Assembly: GCF_000300995.1 (NCBI RefSeq) | Contig: NZ_AMRJ01000008.1 | Location: forward strand, 1-64,000 | Origin: Alcanivorax hongdengensis A-11-3 | Lineage (GTDB): Bacteria > Pseudomonadota > Gammaproteobacteria > Pseudomonadales > Alcanivoracaceae | Direction of reading: 5' to 3' | Length of the DNA: 64,000 bases | In this document: one piece after another, positions 56,151 to 64,000 of the stretch | Layout of the letters: each line of letters opens with the position of its first letter | Numbering within the stretch: the stretch's first letter is position 1 | Notes under the pieces: generated by a model | What the model saw: the letters and a program-made list of their open reading frames with translations, nothing else | The model's database searches: none | Told to the model about the DNA's origin: nothing | Program-made: the position numbers and the translations under genes

Positions 56151-59025
56151 CACCGCACAGGTAACCCTGCGCGAACTGCGCGGTTACTTCGGCTCCCCGG
56201 TAGCCTATTTGTTCATGGCTGCGTTTCTGGGAGTCACCCTTTTTGTCTTTTTCTGGGTAGACACCTTTTTCTCCCGCAATGTGGCCGATATCCGGCCGCT
56301 GTTCGAATGGATGCCGTTGCTGCTTATTTTCCTGGTGGCGGCCATTACCATGCGAAGCTGGAGTGAAGAGCGCCGTTCCGGCACGCTCGAACTGTTACTG
56401 ACCGCACCGCGTTCCGACCTGGAGCTGGTACTGGGGAAATTCCTCGGCTGCCTGGGCCTGGTTGCCGTGGCGGTGCTGCTGACCCTGCCGGTGCCGATCA
56501 CCGTTTCCCTGATCGGTCCGCTGGACTGGGGCCCGGTGGTGGGCGGCTATGTGGCCACCCTGCTGCTGGCCAGTGCCTATATTTCCCTGGGTCTGTTTAT
56601 TTCCTCGCTCACCGAAAACCAGATTGTCAGCCTGATCGGCACCCTGCTGGTGGGGCTGGCGCTCTACTTTATCGGCGCCGCCGCCCTCACCGATCTGGCC
56701 AGCCAGCCGGTGGCGGACCTGCTCAGCAGCCTGGGCACCGGCGCACGCTTCGACAGCATTACCCGTGGTGTGCTGGACGTGCGTGATCTGGTCTATTACC
56801 TGAGCCTGACATTGCTGTTTCTGACGCTCAACGTACTGGTGCTGGAACGCCAGCGCTGGTCCAGCGGCGGCGGCAGCAGCCACCGTCGCTGGCGTATCGC
56901 CACCGCCCTGGTCATCGCCAACGTGCTATTGCTCAACCTGTGGCTGGCCCCGGTTCGCGGCCTGCGCGCCGACCTCACCGAAGGCAACATCTACTCGCTG
57001 TCGGAAACCACCACCACCTACCTGCAACAGCTGCGCGAGCCACTGCTGATCCGTGGTTACTTCAGCAAGAAGACCCACCCGCTACTGGCACCACTGGTGC
57101 CGCAGCTCAAGGATCTGTTGCATGAATATGGCGTGCGCGGCGGTCGCAACGTGAAGGTGGAGATCGTGGATCCGCAATCCGACCCGAAAGTGGCCCAGGA
57201 AGCCGCCAGCCGCTACGGCATCAAGCCGGTGCCCTTCCGCACCCAGAGCAAGTACGAATCTGCGGTGGTCAATTCCTACTTCAATGTGCTGATCCAGTAC
57301 GGTGACGAACACAAGGTGCTCAACTTCCGCGACCTGATCAAGATCGAGAATCGCGGGGGCGCCAGCGTCAAGGTGGTGCTCAATGATCCGGAATACCGGC
57401 TCACCGGCGCGGTCAAGAAAGTGGTCTCCGACTATCGCCGGGCCGGCAATGTGTTCTCCGCCATCGACAAGCCGGTGACACTCAAGGCGTTCATTTCCGG
57501 CAAGCAGCGACTGCCCGACGCCCTGAGCACCCTCCGTGATGGCCTGGACGGCATTATCGGCGACCTGAAAAAACAGGCCCACGGCAAGCTCAAGGTCGAC
57601 ATTCAGGACCCGGGCAATCCGGACAGTCCGGCGGCCCGGTCGCTGGCCGAGCAGTACGGGTTCCAGCCGCTCAGTACCAGTCTGCTGGGCAATGATCCGT
57701 TCTTCTTCAACCTGGTGCTTGAGCGCGGCGATCAGCGCGTCGCCATCAGCCTGCCGGATGATCTGAAAACCGCCGGCCTGCGCAAGAACCTGGAAGCCGG
57801 CCTGACCCGCTTTGCCCGCGGCCTGCTCAATACCGTGGCGGTCTACAGCCCGTCCTCACCGCCGTCCTACCCGGGCATGCCGCCCCAGGGCAGTCATTTC
57901 GACACCCTGAAAAAGGCGCTCGGCAATAACGCGGTGATTCGCAAGACCGACCTGAAGAGCGGTCACCTGCCCGCCGGCACCGACCTGCTGCTGGTGCTCG
58001 ATCCACACAACCTCACCGACAGGCAACTGTTCACCATTGACCAGTTCATGATGCGCGGGGGGACCACGGTGATGGCCGCCAGCCCCTTCAAGATCAGCGT
58101 CGGTCAGCAGGGCCTGTCCGCCAGTGCGCAGAAAACCGGCCTGAAAAAATGGCTGGCGCAGAAGGGCGTTCACCTGGATCACTCCATGGTGCTCGACCCG
58201 GTCAACGCCCGCTTCCCGATTCCGGTGACCCGAAATCTGGGCGGCATCCCGATACGCGAATACCGGCAGACCGACTATCCCTACTTCGCCGATATCCGCG
58301 ACCATCAACTGGCCGGTGATTCGGTGATCACCCATGGGCTGGGGCAACTGACCATGACCTGGGCCTCGCCCATCATGCTGGACAAGACACTGCCCGAAGG
58401 CCTTACCGCCAAGACCCTGATCCGCAGTTCCGAGGGCGCCTGGCAATCCTCGTCCACGCAAATCATGCCGGTGGGCGACAACGGCGAGGTCAGCTGGAAA
58501 CCTTCCGGCCAGCGTGGCAGCAAGGTATTGGGCACGGTGATCAGCGGCCGCTTTGATTCCTACTTCAAGGGCAAGCCCAATCCGCTGCTGGCCGCTGATG
58601 ACGGCAAAGGCAAACCACAGGGCGCCCACGGCAAGGCGAAGAAGGCCGCGCTGAAAGTGGGCTCGGTCATCGCGCACTCACCGGCCAACACCCGGCTGGT
58701 CTTGCTGTCTTCCGGCAGCTTCCTCACCGACACCATGATGCAACTGCAGGAACTGGCCGCCGGCCAGCCCTACGAGCAGCCGGTGCAGCTGATGCGCAAC
58801 ACCCTGGACTGGGCGCTGGAAGACCCGGCCCTGCTGGCCCTGCGCGACCAGACTCGCACCTCGCGGATCCTGCAACCGCTCAGTGATGGCGAACGCCAGT
58901 TCTGGGAATACCTCAACTACGGCCTGGCCCTGCTCGGGCTGCTGGTGGTGTTCCTGATTGCCCGCGGCAGTCGCCGCCGCCGTGAGCGCCGTTACTTCAA
59001 TGCACTGAACGGGGAGGAGGTATAA
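56143..59025 (+). CDS. ABC permease with GldF and GldG-like parts fused
   Basis: A 960-residue protein. Residues 1-~245 form an ABC-2 type permease with six TM segments (GSPVAYLFMAAFLGVTLFVFFW onward). A seventh TM (RRWRIATALVIANVLLLNLWL) leads into a large extracytoplasmic GldG-like domain (ABC-type uncharacterised transport domain, PF09822: SLSETTTTYLQQLREPLLIRGYFSK ... DLLLVLDPHNLTDRQLFTIDQFMMRGG), ending in a last TM (YGLALLGLLVVFLIARGSRRRR). GldF and GldG are separate in gliding Bacteroidetes; fusion is known in Proteobacteria. GAGGAG precedes the ATG. Its stop overlaps the DUF4340 gene by one base. Confidence 0.87.
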   Translation: MRNTAQVTLRELRGYFGSPVAYLFMAAFLGVTLFVFFWVDTFFSRNVADIRPLFEWMPLLLIFLVAAITMRSWSEERRSGTLELLLTAPRSDLELVLGKFLGCLGLVAVAVLLTLPVPITVSLIGPLDWGPVVGGYVATLLLASAYISLGLFISSLTENQIVSLIGTLLVGLALYFIGAAALTDLASQPVADLLSSLGTGARFDSITRGVLDVRDLVYYLSLTLLFLTLNVLVLERQRWSSGGGSSHRRWRIATALVIANVLLLNLWLAPVRGLRADLTEGNIYSLSETTTTYLQQLREPLLIRGYFSKKTHPLLAPLVPQLKDLLHEYGVRGGRNVKVEIVDPQSDPKVAQEAASRYGIKPVPFRTQSKYESAVVNSYFNVLIQYGDEHKVLNFRDLIKIENRGGASVKVVLNDPEYRLTGAVKKVVSDYRRAGNVFSAIDKPVTLKAFISGKQRLPDALSTLRDGLDGIIGDLKKQAHGKLKVDIQDPGNPDSPAARSLAEQYGFQPLSTSLLGNDPFFFNLVLERGDQRVAISLPDDLKTAGLRKNLEAGLTRFARGLLNTVAVYSPSSPPSYPGMPPQGSHFDTLKKALGNNAVIRKTDLKSGHLPAGTDLLLVLDPHNLTDRQLFTIDQFMMRGGTTVMAASPFKISVGQQGLSASAQKTGLKKWLAQKGVHLDHSMVLDPVNARFPIPVTRNLGGIPIREYRQTDYPYFADIRDHQLAGDSVITHGLGQLTMTWASPIMLDKTLPEGLTAKTLIRSSEGAWQSSSTQIMPVGDNGEVSWKPSGQRGSKVLGTVISGRFDSYFKGKPNPLLAADDGKGKPQGAHGKAKKAALKVGSVIAHSPANTRLVLLSSGSFLTDTMMQLQELAAGQPYEQPVQLMRNTLDWALEDPALLALRDQTRTSRILQPLSDGERQFWEYLNYGLALLGLLVVFLIARGSRRRRERRYFNALNGEEV

Positions 59026-60014
59026 TGCGCAAGTTCAATGCCACACTGTGGGGCCTGCTGATCGTGCAGGTGATTCTGGTCGGGCTCGCCTTCGGCGGCC
59101 TGGGCAGCCGGAAGGCCGGCGCCGACGGCCCCTATATCACACTCGACCCGGCCTCCCTGACCTCGCTGACCCTCACCGGCAGCAAGGGGAAAAGCCTGAC
59201 CCTGGCACACCAGGACGGCCACTGGCAGGTACCGGACAAGTGGGACTTCCCGGTGGATGCCGACAAGATCCAGCGTCTGATCAACGGCCTCAACAGCGCC
59301 CGTCCGGACCTGCCGGTGGCGGTCTCCAACGATGCCCGCCAGCGCTTCCACGTGGCCAGCGACAAGTTTGAACGCCACCTGGTGTTCAAGACCGCCAAGG
59401 GTACGGCGCTGGATCTTTACCTGGGCAGCAACGCCGGCGCCAACCGCGTCTATGCAAGACTTGCCGGTCAGGGCGCCATTCAGGCGTTGACGCTGCCGCT
59501 ATGGCAGGCGGGGCTCCAGGCCGAAGACTGGCTCGACCGCAACTACCTGAAACCGGCCCTGGCCAACCAGCGCCGTATCACCCTGCCCGGCGTCACCCTG
59601 ACCCGTGACAACCAGCAGTGGCAGGTGGCAGACCTGGCGGCCGGTAAACAGTCGAACCCCGGCAAGGTGCAGGGGCTGCTGGATCATTTGTCGTCACTGC
59701 AATGGCAGACCCTGGAAGGACGCACCGACACGGTCAGCCTGCCGGCACAGGCCACCTTCACGGTGACGCTGACGCCGAAGGACGGCAAGGCGGTGGCCTG
59801 GCGCTTCTATCAGGACACGCTCAACAGCGGCAAACCCCGCTGGCGACTGAGTCGCTCCGACAGCCCCTACGTGTTTACCGTGGCGGTACAGGATGTCACT
59901 CCCCTGCGCGATGCCAGCACCGATGGTCTCAGCCAGGACAAACCGGTTGAGGATAGCGGTAAGGGTGACCAGGCCGCGACGGCACCGACGGCCGGCCTCG
60001 GCAAGGGCAAGTAA
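59025..60014 (+). CDS. DUF4340 protein of the GldFG-type ABC operon
   Basis: A 329-residue protein with an N-terminal membrane anchor (LWGLLIVQVILVGLAFGGLG) and two beta-rich DUF4340 repeats (LTLTGSKGKSLTLAHQDGHWQVPDKWDFPVDADKIQRLINGL and later TLTRDNQQWQVADLAAGKQSNPGKVQGLLDHLSSL). DUF4340 proteins regularly accompany GldG-type transporters and probably form their periplasmic part. GGAGGAGG lies in the leader, and the start overlaps the upstream stop (TAATG). Confidence 0.85.
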   Translation: MRKFNATLWGLLIVQVILVGLAFGGLGSRKAGADGPYITLDPASLTSLTLTGSKGKSLTLAHQDGHWQVPDKWDFPVDADKIQRLINGLNSARPDLPVAVSNDARQRFHVASDKFERHLVFKTAKGTALDLYLGSNAGANRVYARLAGQGAIQALTLPLWQAGLQAEDWLDRNYLKPALANQRRITLPGVTLTRDNQQWQVADLAAGKQSNPGKVQGLLDHLSSLQWQTLEGRTDTVSLPAQATFTVTLTPKDGKAVAWRFYQDTLNSGKPRWRLSRSDSPYVFTVAVQDVTPLRDASTDGLSQDKPVEDSGKGDQAATAPTAGLGKGK

Positions 60015-60020
60015 ACCAAC

Positions 60021-60041
60021 GCGCCGGGGTTGCCCCGGCGC
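60021..60041. terminator. GC-rich hairpin after the DUF4340 gene
   Basis: GCGCCGGGG-TTG-CCCCGGCGC, a perfect 9-bp stem 7 bp after the stop, without a T-run on either side. A weak terminator or transcript-protecting hairpin. Confidence 0.45.
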
Positions 60042-60054
60042 ATTCCCTCAATCA

Positions 60055-60105
60055 TCAACGCACAGACAGAAACACGTTCATCGCACCGCCGTCGAGGTGA
60101 TGCAT
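60055..60105 (-). CDS. Candidate 16-residue micro-ORF with ideal ribosome site
   Basis: Reading minus from 60105: MHHLDGGAMNVFLSVR then TGA. AGGAGGT (complement of 60113-60119) lies seven bases before the ATG, the best Shine-Dalgarno in this neighbourhood. The GC hairpin at 60021-60041 follows the stop. It sits in a gap between the DUF4340 gene and the fkpA terminator with no minus-strand gene downstream for it to lead. No family is recognised. It could be a small protein, a leader remnant, or chance. Confidence 0.35.
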   Translation of the reverse strand: MHHLDGGAMNVFLSVR

Positions 60106-60177
60106 AGCAGGTACCTCCTGTGCTTCGTGGGCACAGGTCTACCGCCCGCAGGCTGGCACCGCGAATGTGATGGACAT

Positions 60178-60208
60178 AAAAAAAGCGAACCCGAAGGTTC
60201 GCTTTTTT
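60178..60208. terminator. Terminator of the FKBP gene
   Basis: A-run, GCGAACC-CGAA-GGTTCGC, T-run: a perfect stem with runs on both sides, 23 bp after the stop of the minus-strand PPIase gene. Confidence 0.85.
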
Positions 60209-60230
60209 CTACACGGAAAAAACGGCGCGC

Positions 60231-61013
60231 TTATTCGGCGGCGTCATCACCCGCGTCGCTATCGGCATCAGCGTCGGCTGCCGCGTCATCACCTTTCGGT
60301 TCCGGCATTTCCAGACCTTTGCCTTTCACGTCCAGCAGCTGGATCTGGAAGACCAGCGCCTGGTTCGGGCCGATGTCACCGCCGGCACCCTGCTCGCCAT
60401 AGGCCAGCTTGGGCGGCAGTACCACACGCCACTTGGCCCCTTCGGTCATCATCGGCAGGGCTTCCTGCCAGCCGGGAATGATGTGCTGCAGGGAGAAAGA
60501 CGCCGGGGTACCACGCTCGATGGAGCTGTCGAAGACCTTGCCATCCGGCAGGGTGCCTTCGTAGTCCACCACCACGGTGTCATCCAGGGTCGGATGCACA
60601 CCGCCTTCTTTACCTTCTTCCAGCACCTGATATTGCAGGCCGCTGTCAGTGGTCTTCACGCCATCTTTCTTGGCGTTCTCGGCCAGGAATTTTTCGCTGG
60701 CGGTTTCATTGGCCTTGGCTTCTTCCTTCATCTTGGCCTGTTGCTGCTTGATCACACGGCCCTGGAAGTCACGGATCAGCTTGTCCAGATCTTCGTCGCC
60801 CAGCTGGGACTTGCCGTCCTTGTCGAAGCCGTCACGCAGACCGGCAACCATGGCGTCCACATTCAGGTTTTCCAGGCTGCGCATCTGCTCGGCGCTACGG
60901 AAACCCAGGGCATAGGATGCTTTCTGATCGTCAGTCTTCAGTGTCACTTTGTCCTGACCGCCACAGGCAGCCAGCAAAACGGTGCTCGCAAGCACCACTC
61001 CAAACTTCTTCAT
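60231..61013 (-). CDS. FKBP-type peptidyl-prolyl isomerase lipoprotein (FkpA/Mip-like)
   Basis: A 260-residue isomerase with lipobox LAAC (C17), an N-terminal dimerisation region (KASYALGFRSAEQMRSLENLNVDAMVAGLRDGF), a long charged linking helix (VIKQQQAKMKEEAKANETASEKFLAENAKKDGV) and the C-terminal FKBP domain (DDTVVVDYEGTLPDGKVFDSSIERGTPASFSLQHIIPGW, KLAYGEQGAGGDIGPNQALVFQIQLLDV). A strongly acidic Asp/Ala tail is added after the FKBP fold. It probably acts in periplasmic folding of outer-membrane proteins. It starts 15 bp after the small DUF4124-like gene upstream. Confidence 0.92.
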   Translation of the reverse strand: MKKFGVVLASTVLLAACGGQDKVTLKTDDQKASYALGFRSAEQMRSLENLNVDAMVAGLRDGFDKDGKSQLGDEDLDKLIRDFQGRVIKQQQAKMKEEAKANETASEKFLAENAKKDGVKTTDSGLQYQVLEEGKEGGVHPTLDDTVVVDYEGTLPDGKVFDSSIERGTPASFSLQHIIPGWQEALPMMTEGAKWRVVLPPKLAYGEQGAGGDIGPNQALVFQIQLLDVKGKGLEMPEPKGDDAAADADADSDAGDDAAE

Positions 61014-61028
61014 TACGCCTCCATTGGC

Positions 61029-61370
61029 CTAGTGTTGTTGTTCATCTGCAGCACGCTTGCCACCACGCATGTCTTCACTGGTCATGGTGGTGGGCGCCTT
61101 CACGGTAACCGTTTCCGCCCGGACTCCGGCCGGCGGAATCTGGCCATACTGCCAGTTTCCGGCCCTGTCACGCCAGCGGTACAGCTCGGCGCTGCCATCC
61201 GTGCGCCCGTTAACCAGGGCCTGCGGATGGTCCAGCCAGCGCTGCGGTTGCTGCCAGTTGTCCCTGACATACTGCCAATTGAGTACCGGGTTGCCGTTTT
61301 TGACCGGTAAGGTAAACAGCGCGGCCATTACCGCAGCAACCAACACAATTACAATAATCAGGTAACGCAT
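61029..61370 (-). CDS. DUF4124-like small membrane-anchored protein
   Basis: A 113-residue protein with an N-terminal TM/uncleaved signal (YLIIVIVLVAAVMAALFTL) and a mature segment LYRWRDRAGNWQYGQIPPAG that resembles the DUF4124 pattern (WxDxxGxxxYxxxPP). The C-terminus is charged. It probably faces the periplasm. It is first in a two-gene minus-strand unit with the FKBP gene (15-bp gap). Function unknown. Confidence 0.65.
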   Translation of the reverse strand: MRYLIIVIVLVAAVMAALFTLPVKNGNPVLNWQYVRDNWQQPQRWLDHPQALVNGRTDGSAELYRWRDRAGNWQYGQIPPAGVRAETVTVKAPTTMTSEDMRGGKRAADEQQH

Positions 61371-61537
61371 GACCCGGGATTCTCCTTATAGTTCCCCAAC
61401 CCGGCCACGCGGCGCCCCATTGTGCGGGCGGCCAACGCCGGTGAAAAGGACAAAAAAAGCCATTTGATCACTTTGCCATCATCGTTGACGGTCTATAGTC
61501 TCAAGACAAGGATAAGAAATAATCACCACGGGCCCCT

Positions 61538-62269
61538 ATGACCAGTGCACAAAACCCGCAGTCTTCTTTCTCACGGCCCGCCGGCTCCGGGCAGCGCATG
61601 GTTATTCTGGTCGCCAACAGCAAGGGCGGCTGCGGCAAAACCACCATTGCCACCAATCTGGCCTGTTATTACGCCGCCCTGGGCCGGCCGGTCACCCTGC
61701 TGGATCTGGACCCGCAGCAATCCGCCCTGCAATGGCTGAAACTGCGCCCCAACGACGATATTCACGGACTCTCCTGGCCCAACGGCGAACCGCTATCACT
61801 GGGACGGCTGCAACAGCGTCTGGACCATGCCGGTGAGCTGGTCATCATCGACTCCCCCGCCGGCCTGGATACGCACCAGCTGGATCATCTGTTGCGCCTG
61901 TCGCAGATCGTGCTGGTGCCGGTATTGCCCAGCCCCATCGACATCCGCGCCACCACCCGCTTTCTGCAATCGGTAATGCTGACGCCCAGCTATCGGCGCC
62001 GGCCCCGACGGCTGGCGGTGATCGCCAACCGGGCCCGCACCCGTACCAAGATGTACGAGTCCCTGCGCCAGTTTCTGTCCAGCCTGAAGATTCCCTACCT
62101 GGTAACCCTGCGTGACACCCAGCTGTATGTGCAGGCCATGGCCAGCGGCGAGGGCATCATGGATGTGGCGGTTTCGCGCAATGTGGAAGACCAGAGGCAC
62201 TGGCGCATCATCGGCGAATGGCTGGAAGTGCAGCGCCACCTAATCCGCGCCCTGCCCGGCTTTCGCTAG
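61538..62269 (+). CDS. ParA-family ATPase (orphan)
   Basis: A 243-residue ParA/MinD-like ATPase with the deviant Walker A KGGCGKTT (29-36), switch [13 protein letters not shown] and Walker [11 protein letters not shown]. Members of this size position plasmids, chromosomes or protein complexes. No parB-like or parS-like partner lies next to it, so it is an orphan that may work on another cargo. The N-terminal 20 residues are low-complexity; the ATG at 61598 is an alternative start. Its last 30 bp overlap the 3' end of bioA on the other strand. Confidence 0.85.
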   Translation: MTSAQNPQSSFSRPAGSGQRMVILVANSKGGCGKTTIATNLACYYAALGRPVTLLDLDPQQSALQWLKLRPNDDIHGLSWPNGEPLSLGRLQQRLDHAGELVIIDSPAGLDTHQLDHLLRLSQIVLVPVLPSPIDIRATTRFLQSVMLTPSYRRRPRRLAVIANRARTRTKMYESLRQFLSSLKIPYLVTLRDTQLYVQAMASGEGIMDVAVSRNVEDQRHWRIIGEWLEVQRHLIRALPGFR

Positions 62270-63544
62270 TCCGCTGCGCGTGGCCAGGTCCTTCATGGCG
62301 TCCGTCAGCTGTCGCAATTGATCCGGTGCGATCACGAAGGGCGGCATGATGTAAACCAGCTTGCCGAACGGACGAATCCACACGCCCTGCTCCACGAACC
62401 GCTGTTGCACCTGGGCCATGGCCACCGGTTCATGCATTTCCATCACGCCGATGGCGCCCAGCACACGGGTATCGGCCACCGCGGGCAACGCCTTCAGCGG
62501 CAGTAAATCCGCCCGTAGCTGGGCCTCGATGGCCGCCACCTTGCGCTGCCAGTCACTGTCGAGCAGCAACTGGATGCTGGCGTTGGCCACCGCGCAGGCC
62601 AGCGGGTTGCCCATGAAGGTGGGCCCGTGCATCAACACGCCAGCCTCGCCGTCACAGATGCCGGCGGCCACCCGGTCGCTACAGAGGGTCGCCGCCAGGG
62701 TCATGTAACCGCCGGTGATGGCCTTGCCCAGGCAGAGAATATCCGGGCATACCTGCGCATGCTCCAGGGCAAACAGCTTGCCGGTGCGGCCGAAGCCGGT
62801 GGCGATTTCATCGAAGATCAGCAGCACCTGGAACTCGTCACAGAGTTCGCGCACCGCCTTGAGATAGGCCGGGCTGTAAATGCGCATGCCGCCAGCCCCC
62901 TGTACCACCGGCTCCAGAATCACCGCGGCAATCTGCTCGTGGTGTTGCTCCAGCTGCTCGCGCACGGCGGCCACGTCCGACGGGTCCAGCGGCCCGTCAA
63001 AGGGGCTTTGCGGCGCCGGGGCGAAAAAATGCTTTGCCAGCACGCCCTGAAACAGCGAGTGCATGCCGTTGACCGGATCACAGGCGGCCATGGCCCCAAA
63101 GGTATCGCCGTGATAACCGTTACGCAGGGCCAGCAGCTTGTCCTTGCCCCGGTGGCCCTGGCTGAGCCAGAACTGCAGCGCCATCTTGATGGCCACCTCC
63201 ACCGACACCGAGCCGCTATCGGCCAGAAACACCTTCTGCAATGGCGCCGGTGTCAGCGCTACCAGTTTCTTGCCCAGCGCCACCGCCGGCTCATGGGTCA
63301 GGCCGCCGAACATCACGTGAGCCATCTTTTCCAGCTGCTCGCTGGCCGCCTGGTTCAGTACCGGGTGATGGTAGCCGTGCACCGCCGCCCACCAGGACGA
63401 CATGCCGTCCACCAGCCGGCGACCATCCTCCAGCTCCAGATACACACCCTCCGCCCGGGCCACCGGGTAGGTGGGCAACGGCGCCGAGGTCGACGTGTAG
63501 GGATGCCAGAGGTGGTCGCGGTCGAAATCCAGATCCGTGGTCAT
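62240..63544 (-). CDS. bioA: Adenosylmethionine-8-amino-7-oxononanoate aminotransferase
   Basis: A 434-residue PLP enzyme of biotin synthesis (KAPA + SAM to DAPA). Typical segments are HLWHPYTS at the N-terminus, [56 protein letters not shown] and the PLP lysine in [17 protein letters not shown]. The tail [35 protein letters not shown] is characteristic of BioA. No other bio genes are in the window. It overlaps the convergent parA-like gene by 30 bp. Confidence 0.95.
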   Translation of the reverse strand: MTTDLDFDRDHLWHPYTSTSAPLPTYPVARAEGVYLELEDGRRLVDGMSSWWAAVHGYHHPVLNQAASEQLEKMAHVMFGGLTHEPAVALGKKLVALTPAPLQKVFLADSGSVSVEVAIKMALQFWLSQGHRGKDKLLALRNGYHGDTFGAMAACDPVNGMHSLFQGVLAKHFFAPAPQSPFDGPLDPSDVAAVREQLEQHHEQIAAVILEPVVQGAGGMRIYSPAYLKAVRELCDEFQVLLIFDEIATGFGRTGKLFALEHAQVCPDILCLGKAITGGYMTLAATLCSDRVAAGICDGEAGVLMHGPTFMGNPLACAVANASIQLLLDSDWQRKVAAIEAQLRADLLPLKALPAVADTRVLGAIGVMEMHEPVAMAQVQQRFVEQGVWIRPFGKLVYIMPPFVIAPDQLRQLTDAMKDLATRSGLAKAGQGAD

Positions 63545-63601
63545 GAAAGGGCCTTAAACACCGGTAAAAAGGTAATGCTGTTCACTCAAGCTCGGGACTC
63601 T

Positions 63602-63670
63602 GTGGGAGCGTGCTTGCACGCGAAGGGAGCACTTTGAAATAAAGGCTTCGCGTGCAAGCACGCTCCCACA
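63602..63670. repeat. Intact REP-type palindrome pair
   Basis: GTGGGAGCGTGCTTGCACG-CGAAG (63602-63624) and its inverse CTTCG-CGTGCAAGCACGCTCCCAC (63646-63669) flank a 21-nt A/T-rich centre. The unit resembles Pseudomonas REPs (GTGGGAG-x-GC-hairpin-GCGAA). It sits between bioA and the next gene, a usual place for REPs. Each arm contains a full copy of the 15-nt IS110 target CAAGCACGCTCCCAC (63655-63669; complement of 63602-63616). Confidence 0.88.
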
Positions 63671-63718
63671 AAAAACCAAAATCACGACTTAAAGTAATCG
63701 CACTACAGTAACAAGGGG

Positions 63719-64000
63719 CTATAACGATAGCAGCTCACTCAGGTCCGCCTGCAACCCCTGGCACTGGGCCATTTCCGGGATCAGTACCAGCAGCCAGCCG
63801 AGCGGATTGACCTCACCGGCCGCCGGCAACAGGTTGCCACACTGTGCCTCCAGGGCCTGGAGCAGCCAGCGCTCGCCCTCCAGCTCCACCTGCTGCACCT
63901 GGCGCTGGAACTCCGGAAAGCGCGTATCCGTGGCCGCCTGACGACGCACGCCACGCAGCGGGCGCAGGTAATCCTGCTCGAACTGCTCGGCCAGCGCCGC
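63719..64000 (-). CDS. 3' part of an unidentified gene running off the window
   Basis: The minus frame is open from the window edge to a stop at 63719-63721. It encodes at least 93 residues reading AALAEQFEQDYLRPLRGVRR onward and ending GLQADLSELLSL. It is Gln/Leu/Glu-rich and probably helical. The true start lies beyond position 64000. No family is recognised from the C-terminal part alone. It precedes the REP pair and bioA on the same strand. Confidence 0.55.
   Translation of the reverse strand, partial: AALAEQFEQDYLRPLRGVRRQAATDTRFPEFQRQVQQVELEGERWLLQALEAQCGNLLPAAGEVNPLGWLLVLIPEMAQCQGLQADLSELLSL

Noticed and set aside
56143-59025. Two separate genes (GldF-like and GldG-like) merged by a missing stop
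   Set aside because: The frame is continuous with a natural linker and no second ribosome site at the junction, and such fusions are known in Proteobacteria.
63602-63670. Possible CRISPR-like repeat
   Set aside because: It is one inverted pair, not a direct repeat with regular spacers. It matches the REP layout and no cas genes are present.

Overview
The window is a single stretch of GC-rich (about 60%) gammaproteobacterial chromosome. The gene content points to a marine hydrocarbon degrader of the Alcanivorax/Alloalcanivorax type. The main reasons are an almA-type long-chain alkane monooxygenase, a second Baeyer-Villiger-like flavoprotein in an operon with an SDR and a PF10118 'metal-dependent hydrolase', and the Pseudomonas-like neighbourhood cysQ-nudE/yrfG-hslR-hslO-pckA. 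The genus is inferred from gene content, not from a marker gene.

Layout. 0-9.1 kb: oxidative and lipid metabolism (FMO/SDR/PF10118 operon, nitronate monooxygenase, MBL hydrolase, almA, PaaX-like regulator). 9.1-20 kb: small membrane and exported proteins, an alpha/beta hydrolase, cysQ-nudE diverging from yrfG-hslR-hslO, pckA, type II NADH dehydrogenase, a 3D-domain lipoprotein and YihY. 19-31 kb: K+ uptake (ktrAB), MltB-type transglycosylase, an exported DUF255 thioredoxin-like protein, a large zinc-peptidase-motif outer-membrane protein, a CocE-like lipoprotein hydrolase, an MFS exporter and an OmpX-like barrel. 31-43 kb: envZ/ompR diverging from an RND efflux pair, a CheY-like protein, tex and gshA. 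43-48 kb: a repeat lipoprotein predicted to be a beta-propeller, then a PDZ-containing histidine kinase tail-to-tail with a NarL-type regulator. 48.3-49.6 kb: an IS110-family element. 49.7-54 kb: rmf-like, dsbB, cidA/cidB-like, and two exported proteins. 54-64 kb: rsd/algQ, an ABC transporter with a GldF-GldG fusion plus DUF4340, an FKBP PPIase, an orphan ParA, bioA, and a gene running off the end.

The most notable feature is the IS110-family element at 48352-49552. Its 230-nt left non-coding end folds by eye into the three-part architecture of a bridge (seek) RNA: a 5' hairpin, a target-binding loop and a donor-binding loop. The proposed target loop contains CAAGCACGCT and GTGGGAG. These are exactly the left and right guides expected for the site in which the element sits, CAAGCACG-CT-CCCAC, inside a REP-type palindrome pair. 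The element borders, the duplicated CT core, the DEDD transposase residues and a sigma70-like promoter that would form only at the circular right-end/left-end junction all agree. An intact copy of the same REP pair lies at 63602-63670 and carries perfect target sites.

Other points of interest are a perfect 7-4-7 palindrome upstream of almA, a gluzincin-like/propeller/barrel outer-membrane protein, an RND permease with about four extra C-terminal membrane segments, and a 16-codon micro-ORF with an ideal Shine-Dalgarno near 60.1 kb. No tRNA, rRNA or CRISPR array was recognised. All structures and pairings were worked out by hand; no folding or database search was run.
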